Source of the DNA: Halanaerobiales bacterium
GTDB taxonomy: Bacteria; Bacillota_F; Halanaerobiia; Halanaerobiales; DTU029
Direction of reading: 5' to 3'
Assembly (NCBI GenBank): GCA_016278415.1
Contig: JADQBV010000172.1
Location: forward strand, 1 to 5,600
Length of the DNA: 5,600 nt
Part shown: positions 1 to 4,984 of the stretch, one piece after another
Numbering within the stretch: the first letter of the stretch is position 1
Layout: each line of letters begins with the position of its first letter
Made by a program: the position numbers and the translations under genes
The notes under the pieces: generated by a model
The model's input: the letters and a program-made list of their open reading frames with translations, nothing else
What the model was told of the DNA's origin: nothing
Databases searched by the model: none

Positions 1-597
1 GTATTTAAGACTGTAAGAACACTTAGTGGTGGTGAGAAGAGTCGCTTGAGATTGTTGCAATTAATGAATGGAGAGTATAATTTTCTAGTCCTTGATGAGC
101 CTACAAATCATCTTGATTTACCCTCTAGAGAAGTGCTGGAAGAAACTATAAAAGATTATCCCGGTACAGTCCTTGTTGTTTCACATGACAGGTATTTTCT
201 TAATAAAGTAGTAGGATATATTTATGAACTTGAAGATGGACAGGCATTAAAGTATTATGGTGACTATGATTATTATAGAAAGAAAAAACGGGAACTTTTG
301 CAGGAAAGAGAGAATCAGCAAAAGAATATTAATAAAAAAAATATTGAAAAATCGGATTATCATAAATTAAAAGATGAAGCCAGACAGGAAAGAAAACGAA
401 AAAACAGAATTGATGAACTGGAAAAACTCATTGAAGAGTATGAAAATAAGGTGAAAAATTTAGAAGCAGAGATGACAAATCCGGAGAATTTAGATGATAT
501 AAGATTATTAAATGAGTTAAAAATCAAATATGATAAAGCCAATAATAAATTAGATGAGTTATTAAAAAAATGGGAATATGCAATAGGAGAGGGATAG
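1..597 (+). CDS. ABC-F family ATPase, C-terminal part (5' end outside window)
   Basis: The 3' part of an ABC-F protein: a soluble tandem-ABC ATPase without membrane segments. Members of this family act on the ribosome as translation factors or give ribosome protection. The frame is open from base 1 and gives 198 residues. It begins just before the ABC signature LSGGEKSR (residues 8-15), followed by Walker B FLVLDEPTNHLDL (28-40, catalytic Glu33) and the switch histidine in SHDRYFL (61-67). This is therefore the second ATPase domain; the Walker A lies upstream. After KYYGDYDYY comes a long charged Lys/Glu-rich stretch (about 95-190), predicted coiled coil, as in the C-terminal extension of Uup/YdiF-like members. 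The extension argues for a housekeeping ABC-F rather than a short antibiotic-resistance type, but the exact subfamily cannot be set from this fragment. The stop codon lies inside the terminator hairpin. TTG at 46 is an internal codon, not the start. Confidence 0.95.
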   Translation, partial: VFKTVRTLSGGEKSRLRLLQLMNGEYNFLVLDEPTNHLDLPSREVLEETIKDYPGTVLVVSHDRYFLNKVVGYIYELEDGQALKYYGDYDYYRKKKRELLQERENQQKNINKKNIEKSDYHKLKDEARQERKRKNRIDELEKLIEEYENKVKNLEAEMTNPENLDDIRLLNELKIKYDKANNKLDELLKKWEYAIGEG

Positions 598-617
598 GTT
601 TTTAACCTATCCCTTTT
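591..617 (+). terminator. Intrinsic terminator of the ABC-F gene
   Basis: A perfect 10-bp stem (591-600 with 604-613, arms GGGATAGGTT / AACCTATCCC) has a TTT loop and is followed by TTTT (614-617). The left arm includes the stop codon of the ABC-F gene. Read from the other strand, the hairpin is followed by TCTCCT rather than a U-run, so it should work poorly for the convergent repeat-protein gene, which ends 20 bases away. Confidence 0.85.
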
Positions 618-636
618 ATTGAGCATAGAATTATAC

Positions 637-1797
637 TTATTGTGATGAATTATAGTAACTGTTACTTACATCTTCATCTCGATTACCAGAGCTGTAATGT
701 GCACCATATTGGTTCACTCCGCCACCCTGTTGTGCAGATGCTTGGTAGTAATTATTTTTCTGACCATACTGAGTACGTGGAGTAGTGTTGGCATTCTGCA
801 AATTACTTGCAGCATTGTTCTGCATGTTCTGTGGTGTAGCTTGGTTTCCACCATACTGGCTATTGCTAAAGTTATTTCTGCTTACATTACTTAGAGTATT
901 TAGTGATGCATTAGAGGTGTACTGTCCACTACCTGCTTGGTTAGAGATACCGGTATTTCCTTGTGACTGATAATAAGCATTACCTACATCTTCATCTCTA
1001 TTCCCAGATGTGTAATGGGCACCATATTGATTAACTCCACCACCTTGTTGAGCAGATGCTTGATAGTAATTGTTATTACGAGCAAATTGTGTGTTAGCTT
1101 GCATATTGTTTGCTGCATTGTTTTGCATATTTTGTTGACCAGCTTGGTTTGTACCATACTGATTGTTACTAAAATTATTACTACTTACATTTGGTAGAGT
1201 ATTTAGTGTTGCACTTGAGGTATACTGTCCACTACCTGCTTGATTAGAGATTCCGGTATTGCCTTGTGATTGATAATAAGCATTACCTACATCTTCATCT
1301 CTATTACCAGAGGTGTAATGGGCACCATATTGATTTACGCCACCACCCTGTTGAGCAGATGCTTGATAGTAATTATTTTTTTGCCCGTACTGAGTACGTG
1401 GAGTGGTGTTAGCATTCTGCATGTTCTGTGGTGTAGTTTGGCTTCCACCATACTGGCTATTGCTAAAGTTATTTCTGCTTACATTACTTAGAGTATTTAG
1501 TGATGCATTAGAGGTATACTGTCCACCACCTGATTGATTAGAGATACCTGTATTCCCCTGAGATTGGTAATAAGCATTACCTACATCTTCATCTCTATTA
1601 CCAGAGGTGTAATGGGCACCGTATTGATTTACTCCACCGCCCTGTTGAGCAGATGCTTGGTAGTAATTATTTTTTTGAGCGTATTGACTAGCATTATTCA
1701 TACCCATTGTGTTTTGCTGGGTGGACTGTGGATTATATTGACTTTTAGCCTGTTGAGGCTGGTTTTGATTATACATATTTTGTATATTACCTCCCAT
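637..1797 (-). CDS. Asn/Gln/Tyr-rich repeat protein of unknown function
   Basis: No family recognised. The longest frame gives 386 residues, with no Cys or Trp, no signal peptide and no membrane segment. It is dominated by N, Q, G, S, Y, A and T and is probably disordered. After a 41-residue Q/N-rich head it holds four repeats starting at residues 42, 140, 241 and 347 (spacings 98, 101, 106; the last is cut at about 40 residues). Each core reads NNYYQASAQQGGGVNQYG, then AHYTSGNRDEDV, and is followed by a linker with GNTGISNQ, GQYTS, LNTL, NNFSN and QYG. All 12 Asp/Glu residues are in the RDED motifs. The segment QYGAHYTSGNRDEDV has residue spacing like the gamma-type spore protein repeat QFGTEFASETNAQQV; this is only an analogy. 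A spore protein, coat/matrix protein or condensate-forming protein are all possible. The start is uncertain: the ATG at 1797 has no ribosome site, whereas GGGAGGT (1795-1789) lies 12 bases before an in-frame ATG at 1776, which would give 379 residues. Confidence 0.85.
   Translation of the reverse strand: MGGNIQNMYNQNQPQQAKSQYNPQSTQQNTMGMNNASQYAQKNNYYQASAQQGGGVNQYGAHYTSGNRDEDVGNAYYQSQGNTGISNQSGGGQYTSNASLNTLSNVSRNNFSNSQYGGSQTTPQNMQNANTTPRTQYGQKNNYYQASAQQGGGVNQYGAHYTSGNRDEDVGNAYYQSQGNTGISNQAGSGQYTSSATLNTLPNVSSNNFSNNQYGTNQAGQQNMQNNAANNMQANTQFARNNNYYQASAQQGGGVNQYGAHYTSGNRDEDVGNAYYQSQGNTGISNQAGSGQYTSNASLNTLSNVSRNNFSNSQYGGNQATPQNMQNNAASNLQNANTTPRTQYGQKNNYYQASAQQGGGVNQYGAHYSSGNRDEDVSNSYYNSSQ
640..1674 (-). 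repeat. Four coding tandem repeats (~294-318 bp units, last one truncated)
   Basis: In minus-strand order the units are 1674-1381 (98 codons), 1380-1078 (101 codons), 1077-760 (106 codons) and a partial unit 759-640. The conserved 37-codon cores lie at 1674-1564, 1380-1270, 1077-967 and 759-649. Units 1 and 3 are closer to each other than to unit 2 and share a perfect 73-bp match (846-918 = 1443-1515). The 1/2 and 3/4 junctions also share the TTPRTQYGQ-encoding segment. This gives an A-B-A-B order with a higher period of 597 bp, matching duplication of a two-unit block or later gene conversion. Confidence 0.93.
1789..1795 (-). promoter_or_regulatory. Shine-Dalgarno site questioning the start of the repeat-protein gene
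   Basis: The minus strand reads GGGAGGT here. The site is inside the longest reading frame, directly after the ATG at 1797-1795, and 12 bases before the next in-frame ATG (1776-1774). The sequence before 1797 (CAATTTCAAAAAT) has no ribosome site. Initiation at 1776 is therefore plausible, although the spacing is longer than usual. Confidence 0.5.
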
Positions 1798-2224
1798 ATT
1801 TTTGAAATTGTACTGGTTTGATTGTAGAACTACTGAAAATTTCAGTTATTAACCTTATTGCGATTATATTCGGAATTCTTCAGACTTTGTTTAATATGAT
1901 TCATTACAAATTCAGCTGATATCTGGTTTTTATTTGCTCAATTTGACCCAAAAGCATCAACTCCTATAGCAGTATACTGCATTAATATTATTAACTAAAA
2001 CTATTAAAATATGATTGTAACATTTATCCAATAACTTAGTGATGAGATATAGGAGTTCCAGTAGGATTGATATACTGTAAAAAATGTTACTTGCTATTAT
2101 AATTTTTTCTGAGTAGATTATCTATTATGTTTTAAAAATGTACTAGTATTATTTATGTATTAAAACAATGAATGAGGATAAAATAAATATATAATTTTTG
2201 GCTAGACAAGAAAGGGTGAAAGAC
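1798..2224. other. Divergent intergenic region, 427 bp
   Basis: This AT-rich gap must hold the promoters of the minus-strand repeat protein and the plus-strand 103-aa gene. Apart from the possible broken small gene (1982-1842), I see a 10-bp inverted repeat (AACTCCTATA at 1959-1968 and TATAGGAGTT at 2048-2057) and a 13-bp palindrome CTGAAAATTTCAG (1833-1845). Two TATAAT boxes lie on the + strand (2098-2103, 2190-2195), neither with a convincing -35 at 16-18 bp. On the minus strand CATATTTTA (2014-2006) resembles a sporulation-sigma -10, but such matches are cheap in this base composition. No RNA gene is seen. Confidence 0.5.
1842..1982 (-). pseudogene. Possible 47-codon small gene interrupted by an in-frame TGA
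   Basis: On the minus strand an ATG at 1982-1980 opens a frame reading MQYTAIGVDAFGSN, then TGA (1940-1938), then ANKNQISAEFVMN, HIKQSLKNSEYNRNKVNN and a TGA stop at 1844-1842. Residue composition on both sides of the internal TGA looks protein-like: amphipathic, with few rare residues and a basic Asn-rich tail. The frame ends 44 bases before the repeat-protein frame, in the same direction. No clear ribosome site precedes the ATG. I do not recognise the family. The simplest reading is a small gene killed by a nonsense mutation. Chance open sequence, a sequencing error or programmed read-through are alternatives. An overlapping frame starting at 1958 (MLLGQIEQIKTRYQLNL) has AGGAG only 3 bases upstream and is less convincing. 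Confidence 0.3.
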
Positions 2225-2536
2225 ATGAATTTAAAGGAGTATTTGAAAACTCATGTAAAAAGAAAGGACTTATACACATATCTATTAAATAATTTAGAAG
2301 ACCAGGCCGAAGAATACCTAAGTAATTGGCATGATATGTATCCTAAAGATGACCATAGAGATATAAGAAAAAAAATAGAAGAGGATCTAGATAATTTTCA
2401 TAATCCTGCTGAAGAGTATCAGAAGGCAGAAAAGATTTTAAATCGTAAATTGGCAGATGAAGAGATAGATATTATTTTTAGGTCATTTAATGAGACGGTT
2501 ATGAATGTGCTTGAGAAGAAAGTTAGCAAAGTATAA
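2225..2536 (+). CDS. Small hypothetical protein, 103 aa
   Basis: Not recognised. The frame can be extended upstream to TTG at 2198, but AAGGGTGA (2212-2219) sits 5 bases before the ATG at 2225, so that ATG is the better start. The product is highly charged, with alternating acidic and basic residues, no Cys, no signal peptide and no membrane segment. It appears largely helical: a first helix with YLKTHVKRKDLYTYLLNNLEDQ (split as YLKTHVKRKD and LYTYLLNNLEDQ), a WHDMYPKDDHRDIRKKIEEDL middle (WHDMYPKDDH, RDIRKKIEEDL), and a C-terminal helix ending NVLEKKVSKV. It is probably a cytoplasmic protein. It is followed after 83 bases by the tautomerase gene in the same direction, with no hairpin between, so the two could be co-transcribed; no functional link is evident. 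Confidence 0.75.
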   Translation: MNLKEYLKTHVKRKDLYTYLLNNLEDQAEEYLSNWHDMYPKDDHRDIRKKIEEDLDNFHNPAEEYQKAEKILNRKLADEEIDIIFRSFNETVMNVLEKKVSKV

Positions 2537-2605
2537 CACAGATTTTTATAAATAAAATTGATAAACACATTAGATTTACTAAAGTTAACTTAAAAAAATC
2601 AAACT

Positions 2606-2615
2606 AGGGGGTGAT
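2606..2615 (+). promoter_or_regulatory. Strong ribosome binding site of the tautomerase gene
   Basis: AGGGGGTGAT matches the extended anti-Shine-Dalgarno complement AGGAGGTGAT at 9 of 10 bases and lies 4 bases before the ATG at 2620. It supports high translation and fixes the start. Met-Pro at that start is exactly what a tautomerase needs. Confidence 0.8.
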
Positions 2616-2619
2616 ATAA

Positions 2620-2808
2620 ATGCCGAATATAGTCTTTGATGGACCAGAATTAACTAAAGATAAGAAAAAGAAATTGGTAGAAAAAATAACTACAAATGCA
2701 GCTGAAATTACTGGAATTCCTGAGCGTGCTTTTGTAGTTATAATTAAAGAAAATAAGCTTGAAAATATTGGTGTGGGTGGTCAATTACTTGCTGATAAAG
2801 AAAAATAG
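2620..2808 (+). CDS. dmpI: 4-oxalocrotonate tautomerase family protein (DmpI-like)
   Basis: A 62-residue protein of the 4-OT tautomerase superfamily, small beta-alpha-beta subunits that usually form hexamers. They use the N-terminal proline, exposed after Met removal, as general base for keto-enol tautomerisation. Seen here: MPNIVFDGPEL at the start gives Pro1; a Lys-rich helix KDKKKKLVEKITTNAAEITG follows; then the strand AFVVIIKEN and the C-terminal signature NIGVGGQLLAD. Length and signature match the DmpI-type proteins of clostridia and archaea. Relative to Pseudomonas 4-OT, the position of Arg39 is Val38 and the Arg11 region aligns with Leu/Thr/Lys, so the two substrate-binding arginines appear to be absent. 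The true substrate is therefore unknown, and no catechol meta-cleavage genes lie nearby. A very strong ribosome site precedes it and the tRNA promoter begins 15 bases after its stop. Confidence 0.92.
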   Translation: MPNIVFDGPELTKDKKKKLVEKITTNAAEITGIPERAFVVIIKENKLENIGVGGQLLADKEK

Positions 2809-2823
2809 TAGATATAAACCTTG

Positions 2824-2852
2824 TTGACAGCAATACTTTATTTTGTTAGAAT
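2824..2852 (+). promoter_or_regulatory. Sigma-A promoter of the tRNA-Arg gene
   Basis: TTGACA (2824-2829), a 17-bp spacer and TAGAAT (2847-2852) make a near-consensus vegetative promoter. Transcription should start near 2859, giving a leader of about 32 bases before the mature tRNA. It shows that the tRNA is transcribed independently of the tautomerase gene. Confidence 0.8.
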
Positions 2853-2890
2853 ATATAAGCACGGTAATTAGTAATAATACTGTATTTAGT

Positions 2891-2965
2891 GCCCCTGTAG
2901 CTCAGTGGATAGAGCGTTGGCCTCCGAAGCCAAATGCGTAGGTTCGATTCCTACCAGGGGTACCA
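2891..2965 (+). tRNA. tRNA-Arg, anticodon CCG
   Basis: A complete cloverleaf can be folded by eye. The acceptor stem GCCCCTG pairs with CAGGGGT (first pair G-U). The D stem is GCTC/GAGC, the anticodon stem TTGGC/GCCAA with loop CTCCGAA (anticodon CCG, bases 2924-2926), followed by a 4-base variable loop and a T arm GTAGG-TTCGATT-CCTAC. Discriminator A (2962) and an encoded CCA (2963-2965) follow. It reads the arginine codon CGG. All stems are intact, so the gene should be functional. No second tRNA follows, and I see no direct repeat of its 3' end that would mark an integrated element. Confidence 0.97.
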
Positions 2966-3017
2966 TTTTCATGCCATTATTTAAAAGTATCCAGAGATGA
3001 TAACGGATTTTGTACAA

Positions 3018-3087
3018 TTTATAATAAGATATGGTATAGAAAGAATCTTGATAATAATATTGAAAGATAAGTTTATAATAAGATATG
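3018..3087 (+). repeat. 16-bp direct repeat upstream of the DUF502 gene
   Basis: TTTATAATAAGATATG occurs at 3018-3033 and again at 3072-3087, 54 bp apart, each followed by a similar stretch (GTATAGAAAGAAT / TATAAAAGAAT). Each copy contains a TATAAT hexamer (3020-3025 and 3074-3079). The first has ATGATA at 2997-3002 with exactly 17 bp spacing and could be a sigma-A promoter for the downstream gene. The second has TTGATA at 3048-3053 but 20 bp away. The repeat may be a small duplication of a promoter segment. Confidence 0.6.
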
Positions 3088-3136
3088 TATAAAAGAATTT
3101 ATTTTATTAAAAGTAAAAGTATGATAATATAGGGCA

Positions 3137-3143
3137 GGAGGGG
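3137..3143 (+). promoter_or_regulatory. Ribosome binding site deciding the DUF502 start
   Basis: GGAGGGG ends directly before TTG at 3144, which rules that codon out. It is 6 bases before TTG at 3150 and 9 bases before ATG at 3153, so either of these can be used; ATG is favoured. Confidence 0.7.
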
Positions 3144-3152
3144 TTGATTTTG

Positions 3153-3761
3153 ATGTTGAAAAAATTAAGAAATATTTTTATTACTGGAATTGTAGTTATT
3201 TTACCATTAGCGGCTTCTGTCTATATTATATATCTAGTTTTTGATATAATTGCAAATGTAACCGATCCATTAATTGAAGTAATATTTGGTAGGGATATAC
3301 CTGGTGTTGGTATCATTCTTTCATTTCTAACTATATTATTCATCGGTTTTTTTGCAACTAACATTATTGGTAAGAAAATAATATCCTTTGGTGAAAGAAT
3401 ATTACTAAAAATTCCTTTTTTTAATAGTATATACATAAGTATAAAACAGATTCTAGATGCCTTCTTTACCCAACATCATACATCTTTTAAAAAGCCTGTT
3501 TTGTTTGAGTATCCTAGAAAAGGGCTATATCAGATTGGGTTTTTAACTAAAGATTCTTCTCCATATTTTGATTCAATTACAGGGAAAAAATTATATAACA
3601 TTTTTATGCCTACTACACCGAACCCGACCTCAGGTATGTTTATTATGGTCCCGGTAGATGAAGCTATATTACTTGATTTGTCCATTGAAGAATCCTTAAA
3701 ATTAATAATATCCGGAGGAATTATTAACCCAAAAGTTATACCTGAAACTGAAGATAAGTGA
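3153..3761 (+). CDS. DUF502 family membrane protein
   Basis: A 202-residue integral membrane protein of the DUF502 family, widespread in bacteria and related to plant COV/LCV proteins; its biochemical role is not established. Seen here: a basic start (MLKKLRN), a first membrane segment at about residues 8-30 with the family-typical TGIVVILPLAAS, the PGVG turn near 50, and a second membrane segment at about 52-73. Then come the SIYISIKQILDAF region and the conserved TTPNPTSGMFIMVP motif near 155-168, ending in a soluble acidic tail. Length is normal. Several starts are crowded together (TTG 3144, TTG 3150, ATG 3153). GGAGGGG at 3137-3143 abuts the first and lies 9 bases before the ATG, which I chose. 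The gene has a possible promoter at 2997-3025 and ends with its own terminator, so it is probably monocistronic. Confidence 0.93.
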   Translation: MLKKLRNIFITGIVVILPLAASVYIIYLVFDIIANVTDPLIEVIFGRDIPGVGIILSFLTILFIGFFATNIIGKKIISFGERILLKIPFFNSIYISIKQILDAFFTQHHTSFKKPVLFEYPRKGLYQIGFLTKDSSPYFDSITGKKLYNIFMPTTPNPTSGMFIMVPVDEAILLDLSIEESLKLIISGGIINPKVIPETEDK

Positions 3762-3833
3762 GTAATTAAAGAATTGACTAATTACTAATACTGAAGTTAA
3801 AGTAAGAAAATAAAGTGTTAACATATATGGTCA

Positions 3834-3868
3834 TAAAACCTCACTAGTAACAAGTGGGGTTTTATTAC
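3834..3868 (+). terminator. Intrinsic terminator after the DUF502 gene
   Basis: A 12-bp stem (3834-3845 with 3853-3864, one T-G wobble) encloses a 7-base loop AGTAACA. The A-run of the left arm pairs with the TTTTA of the right arm, so the hairpin has U-runs in both directions and could stop transcription from either side. It lies 73 bases after the DUF502 stop and isolates it from the reductase gene. Confidence 0.88.
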
Positions 3869-3886
3869 ATATATATAGTAAGCTGT

Positions 3887-3919
3887 TTTACATAAAAAAT
3901 ACTTTGTGTAGAGTATAAT
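3887..3919 (+). promoter_or_regulatory. Possible promoter of the aldo/keto reductase gene
   Basis: A perfect TATAAT stands at 3914-3919, about 40 bases before the start codon and after the terminator. The best upstream hexamer is TTTACA (3887-3892), but the spacer of 21 bp is too long for a standard promoter, so only the -10 is reasonably supported. Confidence 0.4.
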
Positions 3920-3944
3920 AGTTCTAGAGGATAATTAATACTAA

Positions 3945-3952
3945 AGAGGAGG
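3945..3952 (+). promoter_or_regulatory. Ribosome binding site supporting a TTG start
   Basis: AGAGGAGG lies 7 bases upstream of TTG at 3960, the ideal distance. The first in-frame ATG is a dozen codons further on and would remove residues conserved in the family. Confidence 0.8.
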
Positions 3953-3959
3953 AATTAGA

Positions 3960-4949
3960 TTGGAATACATAGCTGCAGAAAACAGATACGAAAACATGAA
4001 ATATAATAGATGCGGTAATAGTGGTTTAAAATTACCTATTTTGTCATTAGGTTTATGGCATAATTTTGGCGGTGTTGATACTTTTAAAAATAGCCGAGAG
4101 ATGGTACGCAGGGCTTTTGATTTGGGAATTACCCATTTTGATTTAGCAAACAATTATGGACCACCCGCTGGATCCGCTGAAGAAACCATGGGTAGGATAT
4201 TAGAGAAAGATTTAGGACCATATCGTGATCAATTGATTATTTCTAGTAAGGCTGGGTATGGTATGTGGCCAGGCCCTTACGGTGATTGGGGATCTAGAAA
4301 GTATTTAATTTCTAGTCTAGATCAGAGCTTAAAGAGATTAGGTTTAGATTATGTTGATATCTTTTATCATCATAGACCAGACCCGAATACACCTATTGAA
4401 GAAACTATGGGTGCATTGGATTCTATTGTAAGACAGGGTAAGGCTCTATATGTTGGGTTGTCAAACTATAATGCAGAACAAACCAAGGAAGCGGTGGAAG
4501 TATTAGATGATTTAGGTACTCCTTGTTTAATTCATCAGCCTTCTTATTCTATGTTCAATCGCTGGATTGAAGATGATGGTCTGTTAGATGTCTTAGAAGA
4601 TAAGGGTATGGGTTCTATTGTTTTCTCACCATTATCACAAGGTATGTTAACAAATAAATATATTAATGAAGTACCTGAAGATTCAAGGGCTGCTAAAGAT
4701 ACTGGTGCTCTTAGTAAGGACCAAATTACTGAGGAGAAATTAGTAAAAATACAAAAATTAAATGAACTGGCAGAGAGCCGCGAACAATCCTTAAGCCAGA
4801 TGGCACTTGCCTGGGTCCTTAGGGATAGAGTTACATCTGCCCTTGTTGGAGCTAGTAAAGTAAGCCAAATAGAAGAAAATGTTAAGATACTTGATAATTT
4901 AGAATTTAGTAAAGAAGAGTTAGATGAGATTGAAAAAATATTAAGATAG
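3960..4949 (+). CDS. yghZ: Aldo/keto reductase, YghZ-type (L-glyceraldehyde-3-phosphate reductase family)
   Basis: A cytoplasmic NADPH-dependent reductase of the AKR14/Kv-beta-like group. The E. coli relative YghZ reduces L-glyceraldehyde 3-phosphate and methylglyoxal, detoxifying reactive triose by-products. The 329 residues fold as a TIM barrel. Seen here: CGNSGLKLPILSLGLWHNFG near the N-terminus, FDLANNYGPPAGSAEE (60-75), SSKAGYGMWPGPYG (95-108), YVDIFYHHRPD (131-141), the HQPSYSMFNRW segment and VGASKVSQIEENV near the end, which binds the cofactor phosphate. The catalytic tetrad Asp61, Tyr66, Lys97, His138 is complete. TTG is taken as start because AGAGGAGG (3945-3952) lies 7 bases before it and the first residues (EYIAAENRYENMKY) align with the YghZ N-terminus. 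It is shorter than the 346-residue E. coli protein only at the C-terminal tail. No hairpin follows the stop. Confidence 0.95.
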   Translation: MEYIAAENRYENMKYNRCGNSGLKLPILSLGLWHNFGGVDTFKNSREMVRRAFDLGITHFDLANNYGPPAGSAEETMGRILEKDLGPYRDQLIISSKAGYGMWPGPYGDWGSRKYLISSLDQSLKRLGLDYVDIFYHHRPDPNTPIEETMGALDSIVRQGKALYVGLSNYNAEQTKEAVEVLDDLGTPCLIHQPSYSMFNRWIEDDGLLDVLEDKGMGSIVFSPLSQGMLTNKYINEVPEDSRAAKDTGALSKDQITEEKLVKIQKLNELAESREQSLSQMALAWVLRDRVTSALVGASKVSQIEENVKILDNLEFSKEELDEIEKILR

Positions 4950-4984
4950 AAATAATGCATCTGTAGTTATTACTTAACACATAA

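Noticed and set aside
360..626. Minus-strand open frame opposite the ABC-F coiled coil.
   Set aside because: A shadow of a Lys/Glu-rich coding region giving a Ser/Phe/Leu-rich peptide; no ribosome site, and it runs through the terminator.
640..1680. CRISPR-like regular repeats.
   Set aside because: Units are about 300 bp, in frame, coding, and differ mainly by silent substitutions; there are no short identical repeats with unique spacers.
697..1821. Several plus-strand open frames (697-894, 785-970, 1015-1197, 1270-1491, 1534-1821) opposite the repeat gene.
   Set aside because: They recur with the repeat period and are antisense copies of the repeat codons. They have no good ribosome sites, and their sequence varies where the minus-strand protein is constant.
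1900..1940. Selenocysteine insertion element after the in-frame TGA at 1940-1938.
   Set aside because: No stable hairpin with a suitable apical loop was found by eye just downstream on the minus strand; the region is AT-rich and weakly paired.
2198..2224. TTG at 2198 as start of the 103-aa gene.
   Set aside because: No ribosome site before it, whereas AAGGGTGA lies 5 bases before the in-frame ATG at 2225.
2891..2965. tRNA-Arg as an integration (att) site for a mobile element.
   Set aside because: No integrase gene and no repeat of the tRNA 3' end elsewhere in the window.
3221..3436. Minus-strand open frame inside the DUF502 gene.
   Set aside because: Lies wholly within a recognised family gene and has no own signals.
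3761..3786. Inverted repeat AGTAATTA / TAATTACT at the end of the DUF502 gene as a terminator.
   Set aside because: The 8-bp stem is mostly A-T with a 10-base loop and no following U-run; the stronger terminator is at 3834-3868.
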